Source: a bacterium
Lineage (GTDB): Bacteria > Elusimicrobiota > Elusimicrobia > Elusimicrobiales > UBA9959
DNA length: 47,800 nt
Direction of reading: 5' to 3'
Assembly: GCA_021811185.1 (NCBI GenBank)
Contig: JAJZPL010000024.1
Span: forward strand, 1 to 47,800
Shown here: piece by piece, positions 1 through 8,578 of the stretch
How positions within the stretch are numbered: the first letter of the stretch is position 1
Layout of the letters: each line of letters starts with the position of its first letter
Made by a program: the position numbers and the translations under genes
Notes under the pieces: model-generated
The model's input: only the letters and a program-made list of their open reading frames with translations
Databases searched by the model: none
Told to the model about the DNA's origin: nothing

Positions 1-595
1 TCTCGGGGAAGTTGCGGCGTACGTCCTTTATCTCGCCGGCGGTAACGTGCCGCTCGATAACGGTTATCACGCCCTGCATCACGCGCATGGGGTCCATGCC
101 CTTGGGCAGCTGCTCGGCCACATGGTCCAGGAACTCGTCCAGGTTGCGCATCTTCATGGGCTTGTCCATGGGCGTCCAGCCGCTGTAGTACATGCCGATC
201 ATCAGCATGGGCAGCTGCGAGGCGAACTCCGTGCTCTCCCGCACGGGCAGCCTGTCGCGCACGGCGTGCAGCACGGCCTTGAGCGCGCGGTAGGCGTCGT
301 TGGGGTTGCTGAAGCCGAGCTCCAGCTCTATTTCCTTAAGCCACTGGCGGGTCTTGGCCATCACCTTGTCGAACAGGTGCGCCTCGGAGGCTTCGGTAAT
401 GGTGGCGGGCCATTCGCGGGTGATCTTCTCGGCCTCGTTCCAGTCGTCCGTGGGCGTGCCGGGAGCGTTGCCGCGGCGCAGGTAGTTCTCGTGGGCTACC
501 TGGCGCGTGGCTTCCTGCAAGTTGCCGCTCCGGAGGTAGTGGGTATAGGCCTCCGCGTAGAAATGCTTGGCTATCGAATTAACGTTCTTTGACAT
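1..595 (-). CDS. DUF2934/DUF2267 protein, 3' end outside window
   Basis: The reading frame opens at an ATG at 595 behind an AGGGAGG ribosome site and runs to the window edge without a stop, giving 198 residues of an incomplete protein. Residues about 28-60 resemble the short DUF2934 motif (an H-E-N-Y-L-R-R-G segment followed by P-T-D-D-W-N-E-A-E). Residues from about 75 match DUF2267, with the stretches LKAVLHAVRDRLPVRES and QLPMLMIGMYYSGWTP being characteristic. DUF2267 proteins are small soluble proteins of unknown biochemical role, so no function is assigned. It is transcribed away from the TPR gene at 779-1756, with a 180-bp gap holding a possible promoter and a small hairpin. Family assignment is from memory of the motif. 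Confidence 0.75.
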   Translation of the reverse strand, partial: MSKNVNSIAKHFYAEAYTHYLRSGNLQEATRQVAHENYLRRGNAPGTPTDDWNEAEKITREWPATITEASEAHLFDKVMAKTRQWLKEIELELGFSNPNDAYRALKAVLHAVRDRLPVRESTEFASQLPMLMIGMYYSGWTPMDKPMKMRNLDEFLDHVAEQLPKGMDPMRVMQGVITVIERHVTAGEIKDVRRNFPE

Positions 596-704
596 TTTTC
601 CTCCCTACAAGATGGCGACGAAGCCCCGCTCCGTAAGAGCGAGGTTCGGCTGCCTTAATTATCAGTTTCGGGACGACTTGTCCCCCCAAGGGTGATACTA
701 CAAA

Positions 705-710
705 ATTATA
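705..710 (-). promoter_or_regulatory. possible -10 box (TATAAT) for the DUF2267 gene
   Basis: A perfect TATAAT lies on the minus strand in an AT-rich stretch (about 700-760), about 110 bp upstream of the start at 595. No good -35 hexamer is seen at 16-18 bp. The predicted leader would include a small hairpin near 622-655. Weak support. Confidence 0.35.
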
Positions 711-778
711 AAGGAAAAGCAATAGTGGCCAGCTTTATTTTTTTGGCATGTTGTTTTTATCGACCAGGCAACCCGAGT

Positions 779-1756
779 CTATTTAACCGGGGGCAGGCTT
801 CTGCCCTTCTCCTCGTCCGCCGCCGCCATCTCGGGCTCTCCGAGCTTAGCGTAGACGCCGGCACGGGCTATATAGGTTTTAGCGTTATTCGGTTCCATTA
901 ATATCAGCCTGGAATAATCCTCCAGCGCTTTGTCATAATCGCCTTTTTCGGTATAAACGACCCCGCGGCTGAAATAGGCCGCGCCTGCCTGGGGGTCCAG
1001 CTCTATAACCCTGGACAGATCGGCTATCGCCTTCTCATACTCTTTCAGGGCGTAGTAAGAGACAGCGCGGTGAGAATAGGCGGCAGCATCCTTCGGATCT
1101 ATTTTTATGACCCTGGAAAGATCCTCAGCCGCTCTGCCGTAATCGCCTTTAGCGTAATAAGCGCCTGCACGGGCCGAATAGGCCCCGGCTTCATTCGGAG
1201 CCGCCTCTATTACCCGGGAGAAATCCACGATCGCCTTGTCATACTCCCCCTTCTGATAAGAGGCTGCTCCGCTGGCGGCATATTGCTTGCCGCTCTTAGG
1301 CAGGAACGAAGTTATAGCGCTGACGATAATAAAAAAACAGACTGCCGAAAATACGGAAATAGCGCCGCTTAGCAGGTACTTCTTTAACGTGCCAGCATCG
1401 CTCCGCATTATCCTGGCGCTGCTATAGATCGCGCCGACCCCGATCAAGGCCCCCAGAGCTCCGCCCTGGGAAACGAGAATGATAGGCAGGCCCATCCAGA
1501 CATACTCATACCAGGTTAAGGGCCGGGCCAACTGTATTGATTCGGCCCCTATCTCGATCTTAGGAACAGGATCGATGTAGTGAGCCTTGATACGGATCTC
1601 CACCTCTTTCCCCGCATTATCCTGGACGACCGTGACGCCCTTTGCCGCTTTGACAGGCACACCGTTCAACACTATCTCAGGCCCGGAAAAAAAGCCGGCA
1701 ACACGGAGAGCCAGCGCGCCTCCTTCAAAACCCGGATAATTAATAGGTATTTCCAT
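779..1756 (-). CDS. membrane-anchored TPR-repeat protein
   Basis: The product has 325 residues. The N-terminal ~75 residues look like a beta-rich soluble domain, followed by two hydrophobic segments (about 85-110 and 130-155) that should cross the inner membrane. From about residue 163 there are at least four tandem TPR units of 34 residues, with the usual Y/A/G pattern (for example GEYDKAIVDFSRVIE and KEYEKAIADLSRVIELDP). TPRs are protein-protein docking scaffolds, so the likely role is holding partners at the membrane; the partner is unknown. The ATG at 1756 follows a GGGGGG run with 6-nt spacing. It lies 240 bp downstream of xseB on the same strand and probably has its own promoter. I do not recognise the N-terminal domain. 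Confidence 0.8.
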   Translation of the reverse strand: MEIPINYPGFEGGALALRVAGFFSGPEIVLNGVPVKAAKGVTVVQDNAGKEVEIRIKAHYIDPVPKIEIGAESIQLARPLTWYEYVWMGLPIILVSQGGALGALIGVGAIYSSARIMRSDAGTLKKYLLSGAISVFSAVCFFIIVSAITSFLPKSGKQYAASGAASYQKGEYDKAIVDFSRVIEAAPNEAGAYSARAGAYYAKGDYGRAAEDLSRVIKIDPKDAAAYSHRAVSYYALKEYEKAIADLSRVIELDPQAGAAYFSRGVVYTEKGDYDKALEDYSRLILMEPNNAKTYIARAGVYAKLGEPEMAAADEEKGRSLPPVK

Positions 1757-1994
1757 GTATCGCCCCCCTAAACTTACGCCTTCGCCTTTTCTACGATATT
1801 ACCGCGTACAGGACCAGATCTGTAGAAAACATAAGCACGGTCATCAATTGTTTTCCGGCGAGTCGGTCCCTTTTCCCTTCGCCTGGAATTTTAAAATCTC
1901 CACCCCAATCGTCTGTTTAAGACAGCCACCATTTTAAGTTCCAGGATGCGATTCGCGCGGAAAATACGGAGGAGCGTTGCGGTGGAGACGGCCG

Positions 1995-2246
1995 CTATTT
2001 TTCGTCCTCTTCCTCGTCTTCGAACGGTTCGAGCTTGAGCTTGCCTTCGGCGTCTTTCTTGAGGACTTCGATCTTGCGCTTCACTTCCTCCAGCTTGACC
2101 GAGAGTTCCTTGGAGATGGTCACCCCTTCCTCGAACAGGGCGAGGGATTCCTCTATGGGGGTGTTCTCATCCTCGAGCTTGCCCACTATTTCCTCCAGCT
2201 TCCCCAGCTTTTCCTCGAAACCGCCGGCATTAGTTTTTTTCACCAT
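1995..2246 (-). CDS. xseB: exodeoxyribonuclease VII small subunit
   Basis: This 83-residue protein has the XseB pattern: FEEKLGKLEEIVGKLED, then a short helix with the SLALFEEGV motif, and an acidic C-terminal tail. XseB binds several copies per XseA chain to form exonuclease VII, which degrades single-stranded DNA to oligonucleotides in mismatch repair and damage processing. The length is typical (about 70-90). The start overlaps the end of xseA by 7 bp, which indicates translational coupling and a shared transcript. The tail is unusually acidic (E/D-rich last 12 residues). Confidence 0.92.
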   Translation of the reverse strand: MVKKTNAGGFEEKLGKLEEIVGKLEDENTPIEESLALFEEGVTISKELSVKLEEVKRKIEVLKKDAEGKLKLEPFEDEEEDEK

Positions 2247-3523
2247 AAAGTCTCCTGTTCGGGCGCGTTCCCGCCTTTAGTCTCCGGTTTGGATCTTTTC
2301 CTCTCGGCCGCCGGGGCGGCCCCGCCGCTCTTGCCCAGCACTTCGGCATCCGCCCTGCCTTCCGCGAACTGCAAAGAAAGCCTGTCGCCGGGAGTAAGCG
2401 CGGCCGCGGTCTTGACCGCCTTGCCGCGCGCGTCCTTAACTATGGCGTAGCCCTTCTTTAGCGGGAACAGCGGGCTCAGGGCCTTGAGTTTTTCGGTCTG
2501 CAAAGTAAGCCTTTCCGCGGCGCGGCGGGGCTTGTCCGCGGTGGCCAGGAACAGCGCTTCCAGCGCGTCGTCCAGGCGGCGCATGGGCCGCTCCAGCAGC
2601 GCCAGCGGGTTCACCAGCATGCGGCTGGAAGAAAGCCTGCGGAACTTGCCCTGCAGATTTTCGTAGTAGATGCGCAGGCTCTGCAGCAGCCGCCGCTCCA
2701 GGCCGGCGATGTTCGCCGCCAGCTCCTCTTTGCTCTTCACCACCAGTTCGGCCGCGGCCGAAGGCGTGGGCGCGCGCAGGTCAGCCACGAAGTCCGCTAT
2801 CGTAAAATCCGTCTCGTGCCCCACGCAGGAGATAACCGGTATTTTGGAATTAGCTATCGCGCGGGCCACTATCTCCTCGTTGAAGGACCACAGGTCCTCC
2901 ATGGAGCCGCCGCCGCGGCCCACCAGCATTACGTCGATGTCGGAGAAATTCTCGTTGAGGTCGATGATGGCGTTGGCTATTTCTTCCGCCGAGCCCGCGC
3001 CCTGCACCTTAACGGGCGCTATGATGATGTGCAGGTTGGCGTAGCGCCGCTTTAAAATGGAAAGGATGTCGCGGATGGCCGCGCCGGTGGGCGAGGTGAC
3101 CACGGCGATCTTCTGCGGCAGCGCGGGGATAGGGCGCTTCCTCTGCTGGTCGAAGAGCCCCTCGGAGGCCAGCTTCTTCTTGAGCTGCTCGAAGGCCAGC
3201 TGCAGCGGGCCTATGCCGGCGGGCTCTATAGCCTTGGCCATCAGCTGGTACTTGCTCTGCTTGTCGTAGGTGGTGATATTGCCGCGCACCCGCACCAGCA
3301 GGCCGTTGGCGAGGTCGAACTTTAAATTAGCCGCGAAGCCGCGGAACATCACGCCGGAAATATTGGAAGTGGCGTCCTTCAGGTCGAAGTAGGTATGCCC
3401 CAGCGACGAAATTTTAAGGCCGGAGATCTCCCCCTCCACCCACAGCTCGCGGAACTCGGTCTCCAGCAGGTATTTTATCCCCTGGCTGAGCTCGCTTACG
3501 GTATAGACGCGGGGCTCGCTCAT
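2240..3523 (-). CDS. xseA: exodeoxyribonuclease VII large subunit
   Basis: The 427-residue product carries the N-terminal OB-fold of XseA (about 1-105) for single-stranded DNA binding, then the catalytic core: VVTSPTGAAIRDI (141-153), VGRGGGSMEDLWSFNEE (201-217) and SCVGHETDFTIADFVADLR (232-250), all hallmark motifs. A coiled-coil region follows and then a low-complexity charged tail of about 30 residues. It is the nuclease subunit of exonuclease VII, acting in the cytoplasm on single-stranded DNA. The ATG overlaps the rarA stop by 4 bp and its own 3' end overlaps xseB, so rarA-xseA-xseB is a tightly coupled block. Confidence 0.95.
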   Translation of the reverse strand: MSEPRVYTVSELSQGIKYLLETEFRELWVEGEISGLKISSLGHTYFDLKDATSNISGVMFRGFAANLKFDLANGLLVRVRGNITTYDKQSKYQLMAKAIEPAGIGPLQLAFEQLKKKLASEGLFDQQRKRPIPALPQKIAVVTSPTGAAIRDILSILKRRYANLHIIIAPVKVQGAGSAEEIANAIIDLNENFSDIDVMLVGRGGGSMEDLWSFNEEIVARAIANSKIPVISCVGHETDFTIADFVADLRAPTPSAAAELVVKSKEELAANIAGLERRLLQSLRIYYENLQGKFRRLSSSRMLVNPLALLERPMRRLDDALEALFLATADKPRRAAERLTLQTEKLKALSPLFPLKKGYAIVKDARGKAVKTAAALTPGDRLSLQFAEGRADAEVLGKSGGAAPAAERKRSKPETKGGNAPEQETLW

Positions 3524-4854
3524 TTCTCCCCCCGCAGCCGCTTCAGGCGCTTGCCTATCTCTATCTCGAAGCCCTGGTCGGTGGGACGGTAAAAAGTTTT
3601 ATGGTCGGGCATGTATTCCTGCTTCACGTAATGCCCTTCGAAATCGTGCGGGTACTTGTAGCCCTGGCCGTGGCCCAGTTCTTTGCCGTCCTTGCTGGCG
3701 TCGCGCAGGTGCATGGGCACCGCGCGCTCCACGCCGGAGTTAACCTCGGCCTGCGCCTCGTTCACGGCCAGGTAGGAAGCGTTGGACTTGGGCGAGCAGG
3801 CCACGTAGATGGCCGCCTGCGCGAGGATGATGCGCGCCTCGGGCATACCCAGCACCTGCGCCGCGTTGAAGGCGCTCTGCGCCTGCACCAGCGCCATGGG
3901 GTTGGCGTTCCCGACGTCTTCCGACGCGCAGATCAAAATGCGCCGCGCCACGAAGCGGGGGTCCTCGCCGGCCTCCAGCATCTTGGCCAGCCAGTACACC
4001 GCGGCGTCGGGGTCCGAGCCGCGCATGGACTTGATGAAAGCGGAAATATGGTCGTAGTGCTCGTCGGAGCTGCGGTCGTAGCGGAGGCTCCGGCGCTGGA
4101 TGGACTCTCGGGCCACGGCCTCGTCTATCACGCGCTTGCCGTCGGCGCCGGGCTTGGTGGTGATCACGGCCAGTTCCAGCGCGTTCAGCAGGCGGCGCGC
4201 GTCGCCGGAGGAGTTCTCCACCAGGTAGCGCCTGGCCTCGGGCGTGACCGCCGGGGCCAGGGCCTTAAGCCCGGCTTCGGCGGTGAGCGCCCGGTCGAAA
4301 ATAAGCGAGAGGCTGTCCGGGCTCAGCTGCTTGAACTCCACCACGATAAAGCGGGATAGCAGCGCCTGGTTGATATAGAAAAATGGATTCTCCGTGGTCA
4401 TCCCGATCAGGATGATCTCGCCCTTCTCAACGGAGGGCAGCAGCACGTCCTGCTGCGTGCGGTTGAAATGGTGGATCTCGTCCAGCACCAGCAGCACGCG
4501 CTGGTTCTGCGCTATCCCGCCGCCCAGCCCGCGTGAATACTCTATTATTTTCTTAAGGTCGGCCACGCCCGCCATCACGGCGTTCAGGTCGAAGGTCTTG
4601 GCGTTGGCGCGGGAGGCGATGTAGCGGGCCAGGGCCGTTTTGCCGGCCCCGGGAGGGCCGAAGAACACCGCGGATTTCAAATTGTCGGATTCTATAGCCC
4701 GGCGCAGCAGCTTGCCCTCGCCCAGAATATGCTCCTGCCCGGAGAAATCCTCCAGGTGTTTGGGGGCCAGGCGCGCGGCCAGCGGGGCGTACAGCGGCCC
4801 GCCCTCGGGTTCGGGCGCCTCTTCCGGCTTCTGGTCGAAAAGCGAATCGGACAT
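3520..4854 (-). CDS. rarA: replication-associated recombination protein A (AAA+ ATPase)
   Basis: The product has 444 residues. It shows Walker A GPPGAGKT (66-73), Walker B LLVLDEIHHF (121-130), a sensor segment GMTTENPFF, and the C-terminal MgsA/WRNIP1 region including GSDPDAAVYWLAKMLEAGED and ASEDVGNANP. RarA is a clamp-loader-like ATPase that acts at stalled replication forks. The length is typical. It sits between zapA (23 bp upstream) and xseA (4-bp overlap), giving the order zapB-like, zapA, rarA, xseA, xseB on one transcript. The mix of division and fork-repair genes suggests cotranscription, not a shared pathway. Confidence 0.95.
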   Translation of the reverse strand: MSDSLFDQKPEEAPEPEGGPLYAPLAARLAPKHLEDFSGQEHILGEGKLLRRAIESDNLKSAVFFGPPGAGKTALARYIASRANAKTFDLNAVMAGVADLKKIIEYSRGLGGGIAQNQRVLLVLDEIHHFNRTQQDVLLPSVEKGEIILIGMTTENPFFYINQALLSRFIVVEFKQLSPDSLSLIFDRALTAEAGLKALAPAVTPEARRYLVENSSGDARRLLNALELAVITTKPGADGKRVIDEAVARESIQRRSLRYDRSSDEHYDHISAFIKSMRGSDPDAAVYWLAKMLEAGEDPRFVARRILICASEDVGNANPMALVQAQSAFNAAQVLGMPEARIILAQAAIYVACSPKSNASYLAVNEAQAEVNSGVERAVPMHLRDASKDGKELGHGQGYKYPHDFEGHYVKQEYMPDHKTFYRPTDQGFEIEIGKRLKRLRGEK

Positions 4855-4877
4855 AAATACCGCGGACCGCGGGAACC

Positions 4878-5174
4878 TTACTTTTCTTCTAGCGTGCTTT
4901 CCAGGCGGGCCACCATGTCTTCCAGCTTCTTGGAATCCGCCTCGCGGTTGGTCTCGGACTTCTGGCGCAGGTTGTACAGCTCCACCGCGAAGTCGAAAGC
5001 GGCCAGGATGGCCAGCTTGGAGGTATCCACGATGTTCAGGCTTTCCTCCACCTTCCTGATCTTCTCTTCCACCTGGCCCACGATGGCGCTGAGCTCTATG
5101 TCGGTAAGCCCGTCCACGGCGGGGAACTTGATCAGGCGGCCGCGCACCCTGGCTTCGAACTCGTTATTGCTCAT
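4878..5174 (-). CDS. zapA: cell division protein ZapA
   Basis: This 98-residue protein begins with a short beta region (FEARVRGRLIKFPA) and continues as a long helix with heptad character, including DTSKLAILAAFDFAVELYNL, which matches the ZapA family. ZapA binds FtsZ filaments and cross-links them in the Z-ring at midcell. The start lies inside the end of the upstream coiled-coil gene (overlap 5164-5174), so the two are translationally coupled. The family assignment is firm; the direct link to FtsZ is inferred from homologues. Confidence 0.88.
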   Translation of the reverse strand: MSNNEFEARVRGRLIKFPAVDGLTDIELSAIVGQVEEKIRKVEESLNIVDTSKLAILAAFDFAVELYNLRQKSETNREADSKKLEDMVARLESTLEEK

Positions 5175-5430
5175 CGTCTTCCTCGAACAGCCCCGGCTGC
5201 AGGTCGTTGTACTTCTCTATCTTCAGGCAGATGCGCTCCAGCCTGCGCCGCACCTTGCCCTTGAACTCGGCGAGCTCCCGCGCCGCCGCGGAATTGGAAA
5301 CGGCCTTGTTGCGCGCGGCGCCCAGCAGTTCCACCTGCTTCCTGAGAACCTCGTTCTCCTCTTTCAGGCGGGCTATAAGTTCCGAAGCGCCGTTCACCAG
5401 CTCTTCAAGGCGCTTTATGCGGTTATGCAT
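5164..5430 (-). CDS. small coiled-coil protein, ZapB-like
   Basis: The 88 residues are almost entirely predicted coiled coil (RIKRLEELVNGASELIARLK, EENEVLRKQVELL) with an acidic C-terminus. Overlap with zapA and the similarity in size and composition make a ZapB-like division factor the best guess. Coiled coils are hard to assign by sequence alone, so this could be another small scaffold protein. The start ATG at 5430 is the first gene of the division/repair block; the 117 bp to the divergent lipoprotein gene must hold both promoters. Confidence 0.65.
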   Translation of the reverse strand: MHNRIKRLEELVNGASELIARLKEENEVLRKQVELLGAARNKAVSNSAAARELAEFKGKVRRRLERICLKIEKYNDLQPGLFEEDDEQ

Positions 5431-5547
5431 GCCTAAATTATAGTAAAAACCGGATTCGCTATGTGCCCTTAATTAACCGCGCCTAGCCTTAATAGATCAT
5501 TGCGTTTTAATATAAAAAGTATTAGGCTTTACTTGTCAGGGGGTTAC

Positions 5548-5955
5548 ATGAAAACAATACTGTTGCCGGCCGCTCTCGCGGCCGTGCTGGCGCTTGGCGC
5601 CTGTTCGTCCACGGAACCCGTTAAAAGCGCGGCCGAAAACGGCCTCCGCCGCGAACTGGAAGCCGTAGGCGAAGTGGTAAGCTTCAAAGAGATCAGATCC
5701 GAAGAAAGGGAACTGCCGGGCGGCAAGGCCCTGGTGCTCACCTTCGAGAGCGAGGTGAAGTGGCTTACGCTGGAGGAAGCCCTGGCCAAGGCCGGAAGTT
5801 CCGCCGGCGCCCAGGCCTACCTGGACAAGCTGGACTACGTCTCCAACCGCCTGAGCGGCGCCGCTAAAGCCGGGAACCGGCAGCTAATGACCGGCGCGCT
5901 GCTGCTGGCCAAGAGCGACATCGGCTGGCAGTACAAAGGCCTGGTCTCCGAGTAG
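5548..5955 (+). CDS. small predicted lipoprotein
   Basis: The frame is open from 5500, but the second Met (5548) starts a clear lipoprotein signal: a Lys, a hydrophobic run and the lipobox LALGAC, with Cys at about residue 19. It also follows a GGGGG ribosome site at 5539-5543, so 5548 is chosen (135 residues). The mature part is a soluble, mostly helical and charged domain that I do not recognise, with motifs KEIRSEERELPGGKA and AYLDKLDYVSNRLSG. It should be anchored to the outer or inner membrane on the periplasmic side. It is monocistronic and convergent with the pirin gene, with only 1 bp between stops. Confidence 0.75.
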   Translation: MKTILLPAALAAVLALGACSSTEPVKSAAENGLRRELEAVGEVVSFKEIRSEERELPGGKALVLTFESEVKWLTLEEALAKAGSSAGAQAYLDKLDYVSNRLSGAAKAGNRQLMTGALLLAKSDIGWQYKGLVSE

Positions 5956-5956
5956 G

Positions 5957-6805
5957 CTAAAACTTCTTTATGAACGTGCCGCGGCGGTAATCGTCGAAGG
6001 CGGTTTTGAGCTCGGCCTCGGTGTTCATCACGATGGGGCCGCGCCAGGCTACGGGCTCCTTAAGCGGCTTGCCGGCCATCAGCATGAAGCGCAGGCCCTC
6101 TTTCGAAGCGGCGCAGGCCACAGTTTCGCCGTCCTCCAGCACCGCCACCTGGCCCGGCTCTATCGCCGCGGTCTTTTCCTCGTCGAACCAGCCGCTGCCT
6201 TCGAACACGCAGCACAGCACGTTGTCCCCGGGCCGCACGTTAAGGTCGAAGGAAACGCCGGGATCCACGGTAACGTCGAAGAACCACGGCTTTATAACTA
6301 TGTCTTCGGCCGGGCCCTGCACGCCGCCGTATTCGCCGCAAATTATCTTTATTTTGTAGCCCTTGCCCTCGAACTCCACCATGTCCTTCGCCTTAAGGTC
6401 GCGGTAGCGCGGGCGGGTCATCTTGTCTTTTTTCGGCAGGTTGGCCCAAAGCTGGAAGCCGCGCATCGCGCCGTCGTAAGGCAGCGGCATCTCCTGGTGC
6501 ACTATGCCCGAACCCGCCGTCATCCACTGCACCTGGCCGGAGGAAATGGTGCCGCCGTTGCCCAGCGAGTCGGTATGCTTAACTTCGCCTTCTATCATGT
6601 AGGTGATGGTCTCTATGCCGCGGTGCGGGTGCCAGGGGAAACCGGCGACATAATCTTCCGGGTTCCTGGAACCGAAATTGTCGAGGAGCAGGAAAGGGTC
6701 GGTGAGCGCGGTGTCGCCGAAGCCGAACAGGCGCTTAAGTTTTACGCCGGCGCCTTCCAGCACCATGTTCCCCTTCATAACGGTTTTAAGTTTGCGTGTT
6801 TTCAT
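5957..6805 (-). CDS. pirin family protein
   Basis: The 282-residue product is a bicupin of the pirin family. The metal-binding set of the N-terminal cupin is present: H59 and H61 in FPWHPHRGIETITYM, and H103 and E105 in IVHQEMP. These correspond to the Fe ligands of characterised pirins, some of which have quercetin dioxygenase activity and others of which act as redox-sensing regulators. The substrate cannot be predicted. The C-terminal half carries the second cupin and ends with the usual pirin motif region (GEPV-like KEPVAWRGPIVMN). The ATG at 6805 follows GGCGGAG. It appears to be a single-gene unit. Confidence 0.93.
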   Translation of the reverse strand: MKTRKLKTVMKGNMVLEGAGVKLKRLFGFGDTALTDPFLLLDNFGSRNPEDYVAGFPWHPHRGIETITYMIEGEVKHTDSLGNGGTISSGQVQWMTAGSGIVHQEMPLPYDGAMRGFQLWANLPKKDKMTRPRYRDLKAKDMVEFEGKGYKIKIICGEYGGVQGPAEDIVIKPWFFDVTVDPGVSFDLNVRPGDNVLCCVFEGSGWFDEEKTAAIEPGQVAVLEDGETVACAASKEGLRFMLMAGKPLKEPVAWRGPIVMNTEAELKTAFDDYRRGTFIKKF

Positions 6806-6853
6806 AATTTCTCCGCCTATTTTCTACCATTTGCCCGGCCTATTGGCAATCGA

Positions 6854-8320
6854 TTATTTAGCCTCGTTCCCCCGCCTGGCCTGCCGCTTGGCGCCCGGGG
6901 CGGCGCGGTGGGCGTGCAGGGCGTCCCTTTCCACTACGGCGGCGGTTTCCCCCGCGGGGCGCTTCAGCGCTTCGGTAAGGTAAGCGGCCAGCGCTTCCCG
7001 CAGGCTGGCGCGGGAAAGGGCGTAGGTGCGGCCGGCTCTTGCGTAAAGCCAGTCGCTGAAGGCCATAAAACTATTGAAAGGCGAGGGCCCCGCGCAGATC
7101 AGCGCGGAAGCCTCCGGGAAAAGGCCGCTGTTGGCCACCAGGTCCCAGTACCGGGCGAAGCGGCGCAGGCGCTGCATGGTGAAGAAGTCCAACTGCGCGT
7201 TCTGCCGCAGCTCGTAAGGAGGGGCAGGACTGTAAACCATCTTCCACTCTACGGTATGCCTGGCGATGGGAGCGCCGCGCAGGCGCTTGAGGATCCCCAC
7301 CTGTATTTCCTGGGGCCCCAGCGCGGCCAGGCGGTCGAAGCCGGCGGCGAAAGAGGCCAGGTCCTCGCCGGGCAGGCCCGCTATCAGGTCCGCGTGGATA
7401 TAGGCGCTGGTTTCCTTGCGCAGCCGCAGAATATTCCTTTCCGCGGCGGCGCCGTCCTGCCGGCGGCCTATGCGCGCGGCCGCGGCCTCGTTAAAGGTCT
7501 GCACGCCCACCTCCAGCTGCAGCGAACCCGCCGGGAACTTCTTCAGCGGCGCGAACAGCTCCTCCGGGAAGCGGTCCGGCACCATCTCGAAGTGCAGGAA
7601 CATCCCCGGCTTGTACCTTTCTAAAAAGAAGTTAAGCACGGCGCTTGCGCGGGCTATGTCCAGGTTGAAGCTGCGGTCGGTGAACTTGAACCTGAGCGCG
7701 CCGCGCTCCAGCAGCTTCTCCCAGGCGGCCAGCAGTTTCTCCGCAGGGAAATAACGCACGGCCTTGTCCAGCGAGGAAAGGCAGAACTCGCAGCCGAACG
7801 GGCAGCCGCGCGAAGCCTCGGTATACAGCACGCGGTTGGCGAGGTCGTCTTGGGTGTAAAGGCCGTAAGGCAGTTCAAGCGCGGCCAGGTCCGGCGCGGG
7901 ACCTGAGATAATTTTTCCGGCGGGAGGATTGCCGGCCAGGAGTTCCCCGCATAACTTGGCGAAGGCCAGTTCCCCCTCGCCCTTAATTACATAGTCCGCG
8001 TCCTGAAAAACGGGTTGCGTTTCCGTCTCATGGCTTATCTCGGGACCGCCGAGAACGATAACCGTTCCCGGGCTCAGACGCTTGAGCTCCGCCGCCAGCA
8101 TGGCGCTTTCCCGCGCGTTCCACACGTAAACGCCCAGCCCCACTATGCGCGGCTTCAAGACCAAAATAGCTTCGGCCGCTTCGGGAGTGCGCAGCTCCAG
8201 GTTGAATTCCAGCATGGCGGCGCGCGGGGCCAGCCCTCCCAAATTGGCCATCAGGCAGCGCAGACCTATGGAAGCGTGCTCGTAGCGCGCGTTAAAAGTG
8301 GCCAGTACTATGTCGGGCAT
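6854..8320 (-). CDS. B12-binding-domain radical SAM protein (DUF4080-like)
   Basis: This 488-residue protein has a Rossmann-like N-terminal domain of the cobalamin-binding type (about 1-140, with VIVLGGPEISHE and VIKGEGELAF), then a radical SAM core with the 4Fe-4S cluster motif C173-x3-C177-x2-C180 (RGCPFGCEFC). The C-terminal third resembles DUF4080. Such proteins carry out radical chemistry on unknown substrates, sometimes methylation. The DxHxxG cobalamin lower-ligand motif is not seen (VYVWNARES sits where it would be expected), so B12 binding may be base-off or absent. Its ATG directly follows the TAA of the TSCPD gene, indicating coupling. Upstream in the same operon are the TSCPD protein and an MFS transporter. 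Confidence 0.88.
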   Translation of the reverse strand: MPDIVLATFNARYEHASIGLRCLMANLGGLAPRAAMLEFNLELRTPEAAEAILVLKPRIVGLGVYVWNARESAMLAAELKRLSPGTVIVLGGPEISHETETQPVFQDADYVIKGEGELAFAKLCGELLAGNPPAGKIISGPAPDLAALELPYGLYTQDDLANRVLYTEASRGCPFGCEFCLSSLDKAVRYFPAEKLLAAWEKLLERGALRFKFTDRSFNLDIARASAVLNFFLERYKPGMFLHFEMVPDRFPEELFAPLKKFPAGSLQLEVGVQTFNEAAAARIGRRQDGAAAERNILRLRKETSAYIHADLIAGLPGEDLASFAAGFDRLAALGPQEIQVGILKRLRGAPIARHTVEWKMVYSPAPPYELRQNAQLDFFTMQRLRRFARYWDLVANSGLFPEASALICAGPSPFNSFMAFSDWLYARAGRTYALSRASLREALAAYLTEALKRPAGETAAVVERDALHAHRAAPGAKRQARRGNEAK

Positions 8321-8569
8321 TTATTTCGCTTTCTTATGGACTTTTTCGAGGATCCTGGCGAACTGGTCGGAGCACGACGTGGAATTGGCGCCGCAGGTAA
8401 TGCCTTTCAGCTTGGCTATCACGTCCTCCACCTTCATGCCCTCCAGCAGTTTGCCGAGGGCCTTCAAATTGCCGTCGCAGCCCTTCACGAATTCCACGCC
8501 CCGCACCCTGCCGTCCCTGACGGTGAATTTAACCTCACGGGAACAGACGCCTTCAAGTTGATGTTTCAT
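8321..8569 (-). CDS. TSCPD-domain protein
   Basis: This 82-residue protein has four cysteines (C9, C31, C59, C66) and a GANSTSCSDQF segment matching the TSCPD domain that is also found at the C-terminus of some B12-dependent ribonucleotide reductases. Free-standing TSCPD proteins are uncharacterised; the cysteines suggest metal binding. The ATG at 8569 lies 9 bp after the MFS gene stop with an AGAGG site, and its stop abuts the radical SAM start. The operon position suggests a partner or accessory role for the radical SAM enzyme, which is inference. Confidence 0.85.
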   Translation of the reverse strand: MKHQLEGVCSREVKFTVRDGRVRGVEFVKGCDGNLKALGKLLEGMKVEDVIAKLKGITCGANSTSCSDQFARILEKVHKKAK

Positions 8570-8578
8570 TTTCAGCCT

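Noticed and set aside
719-740. Sigma-54-like TGGC...TTGCT upstream of the DUF2267 gene
   Set aside because: Spacing between the GG and GC elements is 8 nt, not the required 10.
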